Source of the DNA: FEN-987 sp035524675
GTDB lineage: Archaea > Thermoproteota > Bathyarchaeia > 40CM-2-53-6
Assembly: GCA_035524675.1 (NCBI GenBank)
Contig: DATKOK010000004.1
Span: forward strand, 1-11,786
Direction: 5' to 3'
Length of the DNA: 11,786 nt
How positions within the stretch are numbered: the first letter of the stretch is position 1; each line of letters opens with the position of its first letter. The notes under the pieces are model-generated. The model was not told the origin of the DNA and made no database searches. It worked only from the letters and a program-made list of their open reading frames with translations. The position numbers and the translations under genes are program-made. This document shows, one piece after another, positions 1-6,558 of this stretch.

Positions 1-1
1 G

Positions 2-349
2 ATTGGGCAAAATGAAACGAAGTACGCGTTTAGGTATATTGGTGCTCTAGCCGCAGATTTTCACCGAACCATTTCGAATGGTGGCATGTTCATGTACCCT
101 GCGATCGTCAATCATCCTGATCCTAAGAAGAATCGTCCTGATGGAAAACTCCGTCTAATGTATGAAGCAGCGGTCGTCGCTCTGCTTTGTCAGGAAGCGG
201 GAGGCTGTGCGGTAGATGAATCTGGAGTTCCAATCCTAGAAATTCAACCGAAAGAACCGCACCAGAGGACTGCCCTCTACGTGGGTTCCAAACCCCTGGT
301 CGACAGCGTTAGTGAAGTCTTGGCGTTAACCAAGTCTGTTGCTCGATGA
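2..349 (+). CDS. fbp: Class I fructose-1,6-bisphosphatase, C-terminal part (5' end outside window)
   Basis: The open frame enters from the left edge, read from base 2, and ends at TGA 347-349. It gives about 115 residues matching the C-terminal third of class I (bacterial/eukaryotic-type) FBPase, which hydrolyses fructose 1,6-bisphosphate to fructose 6-phosphate and phosphate in gluconeogenesis. Visible family motifs in order are RYIGALAADFHR, NGGMFMYPA, PDGKLRLMYEA (its Glu corresponds to a metal-binding Glu in the family), the QEAGG turn and the HQR segment with a following YVGS. An ATG at 86 lies inside the conserved domain and is not a real start. There is a small insertion (about HPDPKKNR) before PDGKLR. 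The gene converges with the transaldolase-like gene, with one base between stop codons. Archaea more often use other FBPase classes, so a bacterial-type enzyme hints at ancient transfer (inference). Confidence 0.95.
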   Translation: MGQNETKYAFRYIGALAADFHRTISNGGMFMYPAIVNHPDPKKNRPDGKLRLMYEAAVVALLCQEAGGCAVDESGVPILEIQPKEPHQRTALYVGSKPLVDSVSEVLALTKSVAR

Positions 350-350
350 G

Positions 351-2348
351 TTATCGCTCAATTTTGCCGACGAGTTCAACGCAACGTTCGAGAAATGCAT
401 CGTATGCACCCTTGAACTCTGTCATCGTCTTTTTCACCGGACCAAAGTTGGTCCATTCCGGCGCTTCCATTCCTCCAAGCTGAGTTGGAAAAGTCGCGTT
501 GGTCCCATGAACTTCTTCGTTGATTCGCAGAGTGGATTCGTAACCTTTCACGAAGTCGGTTATACTGCTAAGTCGTGTTACTAGTCCTGGTTCTGAACCT
601 CGGAGTGTCGCTTCCCTGAAAGTCGTTAGGTCAAAGGTGTCCGTCTCAGAGTAAACCTGAACGGCCCTGGCGTGATTGGGAAATTCCGTGTTGCACATAT
701 TGATTGAAGCAAGGGTGTCGAGAGTGTCTTCCGGGACCCGTTTTGAGGCTGGAAGAATATCCATCGAGTCAAGAACAGAGACCGCCTGAGCTCGCGTAAG
801 TTTGTGTTGCTTCTCGAGCCAGCCCAACCATTTTTCACGATTGCTCTTCTCGTAGAAGAGGAGGTAGACCTTTCTTGCGACAAGTGTCCCTGCCTTTCGA
901 AGGTCGATTTCCGAGTCTTCAACCTGTTTCTTGCTAAGCCCAGCTTGCGAAGCCGCCTCAAGAAATGCTTCGTGGGCGAGTGATTTCATGTTCTTGAAAG
1001 CGCACACAATGTCTGCCTTCTGAGAAATATTCGCTGCTTGCTCCACGCGCGCGAGTTCGGTGCTTGGGAGCTTCAACTTTTCTGCTAATCGCGTGATAAT
1101 TCGGTTAGCGTCTGCTTCGCCTTTATGAGATGCCACTTCGAGTAAGATTCGTTTTGCTTCCTCTTCACGAAGATGGCTCACAAAACGACCGCCCATGTTT
1201 GTCATGTATGTTCTTGTGACGGGCCGGCCGCCGCTAATTGCACGAGCTTTTCCTACGAGCGCATCGATCATTAATGGTACTTCCTGGGATACTGCAAATG
1301 TTACCGTGTTGTTCGTGCCGATACCAGATGCGTTCAGTTGAAGCGTAACTTCTCTCGCCGCTTCCGCGCTTGCGGCAACTTTGAACACGATGTTCGGGGC
1401 AACCTTTCCTGGTGTTTCAATGCCAAGTGAACGATCATATGCTGTCAAATGCTCGCGTGCAAGAGCGTACGCCCGTTTTGCATCTTCAAGGCTTGCCTTC
1501 GAATCATCGGCGACGTTGGGGTTCAACTGGAAGCTCACCATGTAATCCTGATTGTTGACAAGAACTGCAAGCGGCCTGAAAACTTCTAGATTAGGCCACA
1601 GAGCTAGGAGGGTCCCCGCCATAACCATCTCGTGAGCATGAGATCTAGGATCAGCTTTCCATGCAGGGTTCTTGCTGATCTCTTTCGTCAGACCGGTAAC
1701 GAGATTCTTGTCTTCATCAAACGCCTTTGCAGCCAATACTGGGTTCGTGGACACCTGTGAAAATCCAAGGTGTCTGAGTGTTTCAAGTCCACGCGCATAA
1801 TCATTTCCGAATTTGCAGAAATTTCCTTCAACCATCTTCCAATACACTGTGCCTCGGGCGGCTCGTCCAAATTCCTCAATGAAACGTGAAGGCTTGCGAT
1901 AATCAGGTGATTTCTTGATCTTTTCAGCGATATATGCGGGCAGACTATCACCATTGTTGACGCTCGACATGTCAGCCAACAGAGAGTCTACGGCAGCGTT
2001 TCCATCCTCATGATGCATCTCTTCCAGCGGTCTGATTCCTTGAATCAACACTGAAGAGGAACTTTCGATGATCGTCTCCGGAAATTTCGCAACGTAAACA
2101 TCTCGGCCGACAAGATTGAGACCAATTCGAATTAGTGTTGTGAATACGCTCTTTCCTAGCTCGGGATGTCTCTCCATGAATTCAGGAAGTGCGGTTAGGA
2201 GGCCGCGAATGACCGCAGGAGTATCCTGTTTTGAAGCGCGAACAAGAATGTGATCTGCGGCAGCCAAAGTTTGGTCATTCTCAATTTGACCAATGATATG
2301 GTGAACGGACACATCGTCAGGTCTTTCAGTTACCGCTCTGCCCAACAT
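351..2348 (-). CDS. Long transaldolase-like protein (665 aa)
   Basis: The central region, about residues 195-390, resembles the transaldolase / fructose-6-phosphate aldolase barrel. It has STNPVL (200-205), VSFQLNP (271-277) aligning with the strand that carries the acid/base Glu of transaldolase, NIVFKVAAS (319-327) with K323 at the Schiff-base lysine position, NNTVTFAVSQ (346-355), and GGR (386-388) at the phosphate-binding Arg position. The Glu (Glu96 in E. coli TalB) is Gln274 here, as in F6P aldolase. The protein is about twice the usual length, with a helical N-terminal extension of roughly 170 residues and a C-terminal extension of roughly 270 residues that I do not recognise. The ATG at 2348 is the only in-frame ATG/GTG/TTG after the upstream TGA. 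An AGAGAGG lies about 23 bases upstream, too far for a usual ribosome site, and a weak TATA-like ttattc (2381-2386) would give a short leader. A sugar-phosphate role fits the convergent FBPase, but substrate and reaction are unproven. Confidence 0.8.
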   Translation of the reverse strand: MLGRAVTERPDDVSVHHIIGQIENDQTLAAADHILVRASKQDTPAVIRGLLTALPEFMERHPELGKSVFTTLIRIGLNLVGRDVYVAKFPETIIESSSSVLIQGIRPLEEMHHEDGNAAVDSLLADMSSVNNGDSLPAYIAEKIKKSPDYRKPSRFIEEFGRAARGTVYWKMVEGNFCKFGNDYARGLETLRHLGFSQVSTNPVLAAKAFDEDKNLVTGLTKEISKNPAWKADPRSHAHEMVMAGTLLALWPNLEVFRPLAVLVNNQDYMVSFQLNPNVADDSKASLEDAKRAYALAREHLTAYDRSLGIETPGKVAPNIVFKVAASAEAAREVTLQLNASGIGTNNTVTFAVSQEVPLMIDALVGKARAISGGRPVTRTYMTNMGGRFVSHLREEEAKRILLEVASHKGEADANRIITRLAEKLKLPSTELARVEQAANISQKADIVCAFKNMKSLAHEAFLEAASQAGLSKKQVEDSEIDLRKAGTLVARKVYLLFYEKSNREKWLGWLEKQHKLTRAQAVSVLDSMDILPASKRVPEDTLDTLASINMCNTEFPNHARAVQVYSETDTFDLTTFREATLRGSEPGLVTRLSSITDFVKGYESTLRINEEVHGTNATFPTQLGGMEAPEWTNFGPVKKTMTEFKGAYDAFLERCVELVGKIER

Positions 2349-2349
2349 T

Positions 2350-2427
2350 CGGCACCGTTTGTGGTGATCTGCCTCTCTTCTTATTCAAGTTACGGCAGCG
2401 CGTTCATCTTGAAAACCACGGGTGCCG
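2350..2427. promoter_or_regulatory. Divergent promoter region with imperfect inverted repeat before the transaldolase-like gene
   Basis: The arm CGGCACC at 2350-2356 pairs exactly with GGTGCCG at 2421-2427. Just inside, GTGGT (2361-2365) pairs with ACCAC (2415-2419). The left arm touches the transaldolase-like start codon. The repeat could be an operator for the divergent gene pair or a folded 5' leader. Only the base pairing is seen; the function is inference. Confidence 0.3.
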
Positions 2428-2455
2428 CTCGGTTCGACGAAACATGGAGCAATAG

Positions 2456-2462
2456 TTAATTA
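2456..2462 (+). promoter_or_regulatory. TATA-like box of the LLM oxidoreductase gene
   Basis: TTAATTA lies 26-32 bases before the ATG at 2488, the distance expected for archaeal TATA boxes on leaderless transcripts. This supports 2488 as the true start rather than the longer frame beginning at 2422. Confidence 0.5.
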
Positions 2463-2487
2463 CAAAACGACCCGATGTTCATTTTTC

Positions 2488-3522
2488 ATGACACGTCTGA
2501 GTTTCGGCTACGTCGATACTGCTGTCGACCCCATCTCTGCAGTTGAGTTCGGAGTAAGTGCGGAGAAGGCCGGATTTCACATCCTGTGGATGCCAGATCA
2601 TTTCACCGACATAGATGGAGACAAAGTTGAACCCTGGACTGTCCTTGCAGTTGTCAGTGCCGAGACGAAGAAGATCATGCTAGGGTCGGCAGTTACCGAC
2701 ACTCAGCGCAGTCATCCCGCTAGAACCGCACATGCTGTCGCCACCTTAGACGCATTATCACGTGGCCGTGCAATTTTGGGAATCGGTGCAGGTGAGGCCA
2801 TGAACATTGTTCCATTCGGTTTGCCTTGGGATTCACCAAGCGATCGCGCCTTGAGACTTGACGAAGCAATTCAAGTAATCCGTCTGCTATGGAGTAGTTC
2901 TCGTGACGAACGAAAGAACTTCTCCGGAAACTTCTACAGATTGGAAAACGCGTTTCTTAGTCAATCCCCGGACCAAAAAACCCAACCGCCAATATACGTA
3001 GGGGCGTTTTCTTCAAAGAGGACGCTAGAAATCGCGGGTCGTTTAGGGGACGGTTGGTATTCTTGGCTTAACACACCGCAAACCTTCAGGAAGCGATGGT
3101 CGATCATACGTAGAGCTGCAGAATCGTCAAGGCCAAAAAGCCGAATTATACCATGCTCACATCTGATGGTAGCGTTTCCTCGGAACAGCGAAGAAAAACG
3201 CCTAGCGCTCCTAGGCGGAAAGGCGCTTTTACTTATGGAGAGAAGTGTTCTGAAAACTCTTGGTTACTCGCATTCGCTTCCTCAATATCAACACATAATG
3301 ACTAGTCGGGATGATATAGCCAAGATCATGAATGAGGCCCAGAAGATCCCGGACGAGTATGTTTACAGGACCATGGCGCTGGACACCTGCGCCGTACATG
3401 ACAGGGTCGAAGAACTTGCCAGCGCTGGGGTTAGGCATTTTGCAGTTGCCGATCTGTTGGCTCCGAAAACAGTTCGACGAATGTTGACATCATTTAGGAG
3501 AATTATCAAAAAATACGGCTAA
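2488..3522 (+). CDS. LLM-class oxidoreductase, probably F420-dependent (Mer/G6PDH-like fold)
   Basis: The product is 344 residues from ATG 2488, within the normal size for the luciferase-like monooxygenase (LLM) class of cytosolic TIM-barrel flavin/F420 enzymes. Family features are an N-terminal strand with FGYVDTAVDP, AEKAGFHILWMPDHF (26-39) with D37-H38-F39 at the cofactor/catalytic position of F420-dependent enzymes, LGSAVTDTQRSHPA (65-78), GRAILGIGAGEAMN (93-106), the PPIYVGAFSSK segment, and AGRLGDGW. The GIGAGExxN signature is typical of F420 members such as methylenetetrahydromethanopterin reductase and F420-glucose-6-phosphate dehydrogenase. The specific substrate cannot be read from the sequence. 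The frame extends upstream to 2422, but those residues do not look like the family, and the TATA box favours 2488. The gene is divergent from the transaldolase-like gene and ends in a hairpin. Family confidence is high; substrate is unknown. Confidence 0.88.
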   Translation: MTRLSFGYVDTAVDPISAVEFGVSAEKAGFHILWMPDHFTDIDGDKVEPWTVLAVVSAETKKIMLGSAVTDTQRSHPARTAHAVATLDALSRGRAILGIGAGEAMNIVPFGLPWDSPSDRALRLDEAIQVIRLLWSSSRDERKNFSGNFYRLENAFLSQSPDQKTQPPIYVGAFSSKRTLEIAGRLGDGWYSWLNTPQTFRKRWSIIRRAAESSRPKSRIIPCSHLMVAFPRNSEEKRLALLGGKALLLMERSVLKTLGYSHSLPQYQHIMTSRDDIAKIMNEAQKIPDEYVYRTMALDTCAVHDRVEELASAGVRHFAVADLLAPKTVRRMLTSFRRIIKKYG

Positions 3523-3541
3523 CTCAGACGCTGCTGAGTTA
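3520..3541. terminator. Perfect 8-bp hairpin overlapping the LLM gene stop codon
   Basis: TAACTCAG (3520-3527) and CTGAGTTA (3534-3541) are perfect reverse complements with a 6-base loop. The stem begins with the stop codon TAA of the oxidoreductase and is followed by a short T-containing tract. It lies between two convergent genes. It could end transcription or protect the mRNA 3' end, but archaeal termination depends more on T-runs, so the function is uncertain. Confidence 0.4.
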
Positions 3542-3584
3542 TTTAGTCGTAGGCTACCTGTTTCGATTCGATTGCTGGTACATC

Positions 3585-3869
3585 TCAAAAATCCTCGTGC
3601 CCAAGCCACGGATAAATCAAAGCTACGGCATCACCTTCGTGAAGAATCGCATCCATTCCACCAACGAATTGGAACGATCTCCCGTTAACTAACACTCTCA
3701 CATACGGTTTCACGTCACCATTCTCTGACATAATAACCTCGACGTGATATGACTCGACAATTTCTTTCAAAACATCTCTCAACTTATCTCCTCTAGATTC
3801 AAACTCTACTCTACCCGTATGCGCATACTGCCTAGGTATGCCCATGAATTTCACGATCAACCTAACCAT
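3585..3869 (-). CDS. MoaD/ThiS-like beta-grasp protein lacking C-terminal Gly-Gly (copy A)
   Basis: This is a 94-residue protein with the strand-helix-strand pattern of the ubiquitin-like MoaD/ThiS family: MVRLIVKF, a helix containing LRDVLKEIVE, VRVLVNGRS, then the GDAVALIYP strand that normally leads into the C-terminal Gly-Gly tail. Here the tail is WLGHEDF, so the Gly-Gly needed for adenylation and thiocarboxylation is missing. It is about half identical by eye to the copy at 6201-6482 and shares KP(Y/W)VRVLVNGRS and TGRVEF with it. A GAGGT sits 9 bases before the ATG, supporting the start. It is divergent from the normal moaD and AOR genes. A role in AOR regulation, assembly or as a partner is inference; sulfur donation is unlikely. 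Confidence 0.75.
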   Translation of the reverse strand: MVRLIVKFMGIPRQYAHTGRVEFESRGDKLRDVLKEIVESYHVEVIMSENGDVKPYVRVLVNGRSFQFVGGMDAILHEGDAVALIYPWLGHEDF

Positions 3870-3893
3870 GAACCTGGGACCTCGCGACTCAAA

Positions 3894-3969
3894 TCTGACA
3901 AAGATGCTCCTTCTGACAAAACTTTTCCGATTCCTGCTAAGTCTTACTTAAGAGACTCGTTTGACTTAG
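3894..3969. promoter_or_regulatory. Divergent intergenic region with direct and inverted repeats between MoaD-like and moaD genes
   Basis: TCTGACAAA occurs twice, at 3894-3902 and 3912-3920, start to start 18 bases. Further right, CTAAGTC (3937-3943) pairs perfectly with GACTTAG (3963-3969) around a CTTAAG at 3947-3952. These elements sit between the divergent starts at 3869 and 3992 and could be binding sites for a shared regulator. The repeats are seen; the regulatory role is inferred. Confidence 0.35.
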
Positions 3970-3991
3970 TAATGATCTCAAAGAAGACAGA

Positions 3992-4255
3992 GTGGATTAC
4001 TTGACTGAAATAAGAGTACAAGTGGTCTATTTCGGTAAAGCTCGCGAAGCAGCAAATGCCTCATCCGAAGTTCGCCCATTGTCTAGTCCAGCTGATGTCA
4101 AACAACTTGTCTCAGAGGTGTTGAGCGCCCATCCGGCTCTTACCGGAATTCGGCAGGTCCTACAAATTCTTGTGAACGGTCGCTGGGCATCCGAGAGCAT
4201 CGAACTAAAAGACGGCGACCGAGTCGCCTTTGTGCCTCCGGTCGGCGGCGGCTGA
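3992..4255 (+). CDS. moaD: MoaD-type molybdopterin synthase small subunit (C-terminal GGG)
   Basis: The product is 87 residues with the full MoaD/ThiS beta-grasp layout: IRVQVVYFGKAREAA at the start, a helix around VKQLVSEVL, ILVNGRW, then GDRVAFVPPVGGG ending the protein. The terminal Gly-Gly is the residue pair that is adenylated and thiocarboxylated by MoeB/UBA4-type enzymes, so MoaD can hand sulfur to the pterin precursor and form the metal-binding dithiolene. It lies 96 bases before the AOR gene, whose cofactor needs this chemistry, and is on the same strand. The start is GTG at 3992; a TTG at 4001 gives an equally family-like N-terminus (MTEIRVQVVYF), and no strong ribosome site decides between them. 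An in-frame stop just upstream (3962) excludes longer forms. A specialised role for the tungsten cofactor is inference. Confidence 0.82.
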   Translation: MDYLTEIRVQVVYFGKAREAANASSEVRPLSSPADVKQLVSEVLSAHPALTGIRQVLQILVNGRWASESIELKDGDRVAFVPPVGGG

Positions 4256-4300
4256 CTCCGTCCGACGCGCACATCGGTGCAACTCGCCCATACTACCGTA

Positions 4301-4310
4301 TTCTATACTT
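4301..4310 (+). promoter_or_regulatory. TATA-like box before the AOR gene
   Basis: TTCTATACTT lies 42-51 bases before the ATG at 4352. Transcription would start near 4330-4335 and give a short leader containing GAGGT at 4347-4351, directly next to the start codon and so too close for an ordinary ribosome site. It suggests that AOR can be transcribed separately from moaD. Confidence 0.4.
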
Positions 4311-4351
4311 GTGCGAAGTGCTTATCTCCACATGTCCGCTAAGTTAGAGGT

Positions 4352-6157
4352 ATGGCTCTTGGTGGATATGCTAACCGTATCGCAAGAGTTGACTTAACTC
4401 AAGAGAAGGTCGATTACGAGAAACCGGACGAGGATCACCTAAGGAAGTACATAGGTGGACGAGGACTCGGCGTAAAATACGTCCTTGACAACGGACCAAA
4501 AGTCGAACCATTCTCAGAACAGAACATACTGTGCTTCATGCTTGGACCATTAGTCGGCAGCGAAGTCACAATGAGTGGCCGAATGGCCGTTGTAACGAAA
4601 TCCCCGTTAACAGGAACCGTTACTGACTCTCACCATGGTGGTTGGTCGGGAGCACGCCTCAGGTGGGCGGGCTTCGACGGGCTAGTATTCAGAGGCAAAG
4701 CGAAGAAGCCAACCTACGCGTACATCGAAAATGGAAACGTCACTTTGAAAGACGCATCGCACCTCTGGGGCAAGAATGTCCACGATACGGTCAAAACAAT
4801 TACTCAGGAATACGGCAAACAGGATCTGAGTGTCGTGACGATAGGACAGGCGGGAGAGAAGCTTGTCAGATTCGCAGCAATCGTCAATGAAAATGACCGC
4901 GCATCAGGCAGAGGCGGAACAGGCGCTGTCATGGGATGGAAGAATCTTAAGTGTCTGGTCATCAAAGGCAACATTAAGAACAAACCCACAGCCGCTAAGG
5001 CTGAAGAATTCAGAAAGGCCGTCGCAGCCGCAAATACCGCAATCGTGAAGGGTGCGGTCACTGCCCCGCGAAGCGGCGGACTATCCGTCTACGGAACAAA
5101 CGTACTCATGAACATTGTGAACGAACTTGGGGCATTGCCGACAAAGAACGGGCAACTGACACAGTTCGAGCACGCTGACAAGCTTAGTGGCGAAACCGTC
5201 AAGGAAACGATTCTTGTTAACGACCCTACTTGTCACGCTTGCCCAGTTGCGTGCAAGAAGGAAGTTGAAGTCAAGGAAGGCAAATACAAGGTTCACATGG
5301 AAAGCACCGAGTACGAATCAATGTGGTCGCTCGGTGCCAACTGCGGGTGCAGCAGCAAAGAAGCAATCGCAAAGTTAGTTGATATGACCAACGATTACGG
5401 AGTCGACACCATCGAAGCCGGGAACTGTATCTCAGTGACGATGGAAGCAAGCGAACGAAACCTCATTCGGGAAAAAGTACAATGGGGGGACGCGGATCAG
5501 ATGATTGATCTCATGCACAAGATCGGGAGAAGAGAAGGGATCGGAGATATTCTCGCAGAAGGCGCATGGAGAGCAGCCAAGACCTTCGGAGACGAAGGGA
5601 TGGCCAATCAAGTGAAGGGCCAAAGCATAGCCGCTTATGATCCACGCGGCATGCAAGGAATGGGCATCGGATATGCTACCTCCAATCGTGGGGCATGTCA
5701 CCTCAGAGGCTACACTCCCGCAAGTGAAGTTCTCGCCGTACCGCAGAAGACTGATCCACTTGGATGGGAGGGCAAAGGCAAACTCCTCACAATATTCCAA
5801 GACTTGCACGCAATATCAGATTCCTTCGACATATGCAAGTTCAGCGCCTTCTCTGAAGGAATCAACGAGTACGTCGCACAGTACGCCGCCATGACAGGTG
5901 TCCAGATTGACGCCCAAAGCTTGATGAAAACTGGCGAGAGAATTTACAATACCGAAAGATACTACAATAATCTTTGCGGATTCACTGGCAAAGATGATTC
6001 ACTTCCTGAAAGATTCCTAAAGCGTCCGGGCTCGGGCCCTGCGGCAGGACATGTCTGTGATCTCGAGAAGATGAAGAAGGAATACTACGAAGCTCGCGGC
6101 TGGGTTGACGGAGTAGTTCCAGAACAGAAACTACGCGACCTCGAAATAATCGTCTAA
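4352..6157 (+). CDS. aor: Tungsten-type aldehyde:ferredoxin oxidoreductase
   Basis: The product is 601 residues, almost the length of Pyrococcus furiosus AOR. The family oxidises aldehydes to carboxylic acids with ferredoxin as acceptor, using a tungsten bis-pterin cofactor and one [4Fe-4S] cluster in the cytosol. The sequence shows the N-terminal RVDLT and GGRGLG (35-40), a HHGGWSG motif (94-100), a pterin-binding ASGRGGTGAVMG (184-195), the cluster ligands C294, C297 and C301 in CHACPVAC, and C495 in DICKF. It also has TEYESMWSLGANCG (319-332) and GACHLRGY (447-454), whose H450 aligns with the family's active-site His. No truncation or missing ligand is seen. The neighbours, three MoaD-type genes, strongly fit a pterin enzyme. 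The particular aldehyde, and AOR versus sister enzymes such as FOR, cannot be decided from sequence alone. Confidence 0.96.
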   Translation: MALGGYANRIARVDLTQEKVDYEKPDEDHLRKYIGGRGLGVKYVLDNGPKVEPFSEQNILCFMLGPLVGSEVTMSGRMAVVTKSPLTGTVTDSHHGGWSGARLRWAGFDGLVFRGKAKKPTYAYIENGNVTLKDASHLWGKNVHDTVKTITQEYGKQDLSVVTIGQAGEKLVRFAAIVNENDRASGRGGTGAVMGWKNLKCLVIKGNIKNKPTAAKAEEFRKAVAAANTAIVKGAVTAPRSGGLSVYGTNVLMNIVNELGALPTKNGQLTQFEHADKLSGETVKETILVNDPTCHACPVACKKEVEVKEGKYKVHMESTEYESMWSLGANCGCSSKEAIAKLVDMTNDYGVDTIEAGNCISVTMEASERNLIREKVQWGDADQMIDLMHKIGRREGIGDILAEGAWRAAKTFGDEGMANQVKGQSIAAYDPRGMQGMGIGYATSNRGACHLRGYTPASEVLAVPQKTDPLGWEGKGKLLTIFQDLHAISDSFDICKFSAFSEGINEYVAQYAAMTGVQIDAQSLMKTGERIYNTERYYNNLCGFTGKDDSLPERFLKRPGSGPAAGHVCDLEKMKKEYYEARGWVDGVVPEQKLRDLEIIV

Positions 6158-6200
6158 GGCAATTGGTACGATCACTGACGAGTGTTATTAGCGCTAGCTC

Positions 6201-6482
6201 TCAAAAATTATCCGCGTACGGGTAGACGAGTGCTATCGTGTCGCCATCGTGAATGGTCCTATCCAATCCTCCTACTAGCTCGTGCGATCTTCCGTTTACT
6301 AGAACTCGAACCCACGGCTTAATTTCACCAGTGTCCATGAAAATAACGTCCCTAATGCTGTACATCTCGACAACCTCATTCAATATCGCACGAAGCTTTG
6401 GAACGGATGCTATGAACTCTACTCGGCCTGTACCTGCACGTTGATGGAGGATGCTCAGGAATTTGACTGTGATCCTTACCAT
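6201..6482 (-). CDS. MoaD/ThiS-like beta-grasp protein lacking C-terminal Gly-Gly (copy B)
   Basis: This 93-residue protein is a paralogue of the one at 3585-3869, about half identical by eye. Shared segments are MVR.xVKF, TGRVEF, KLR, KPWVRVLVNGRS, VGG.D and H(E/D)GD..AL.YP. The fold is MoaD/ThiS-like, but the C-terminus is YPYADNF, with no glycine at all where the Gly-Gly tail should be. The ATG is supported by a TATA-like tcatatt (plus-strand 6507-6514) at leaderless distance. It converges with the AOR gene and is preceded on its own strand by a Lrp-type ligand-binding domain gene. Conservation of the core with loss of the tail in both copies suggests a non-catalytic role, such as binding AOR, MoaE-like proteins or an activating enzyme (inference). 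Confidence 0.75.
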   Translation of the reverse strand: MVRITVKFLSILHQRAGTGRVEFIASVPKLRAILNEVVEMYSIRDVIFMDTGEIKPWVRVLVNGRSHELVGGLDRTIHDGDTIALVYPYADNF

Positions 6483-6506
6483 GCAGAATGGCAGCTTCAG
6501 CAGTGA

Positions 6507-6514
6507 GAATATGA
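6507..6514 (-). promoter_or_regulatory. TATA-like box of MoaD-like copy B
   Basis: On the minus strand TCATATTC lies about 25-32 bases before the ATG at 6482. This is suitable for a leaderless archaeal transcript, so the gene can be expressed separately from the Lrp-type gene upstream. Confidence 0.35.
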
Positions 6515-6558
6515 ACCTGAAAATTACGGCTTTCTATGGGCACATTCGGCGGCCGGGG

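Noticed and set aside
626..961. 111-codon minus-strand frame within the transaldolase-like gene
   Set aside because: It is in another frame of the same strand of a long continuous gene. Its Arg/Ser-rich composition is typical of a shadow frame.
2422..2487. Longer N-terminus for the LLM oxidoreductase
   Set aside because: The 22 extra residues are unlike the family and contain the TATA-like box. The ATG at 2488 fits both family length and promoter spacing.
5432..5809. 125-codon open frame on the minus strand inside the AOR gene
   Set aside because: It lies entirely opposite the conserved AOR coding region and shows no family pattern. AOR conservation fully explains the sequence.
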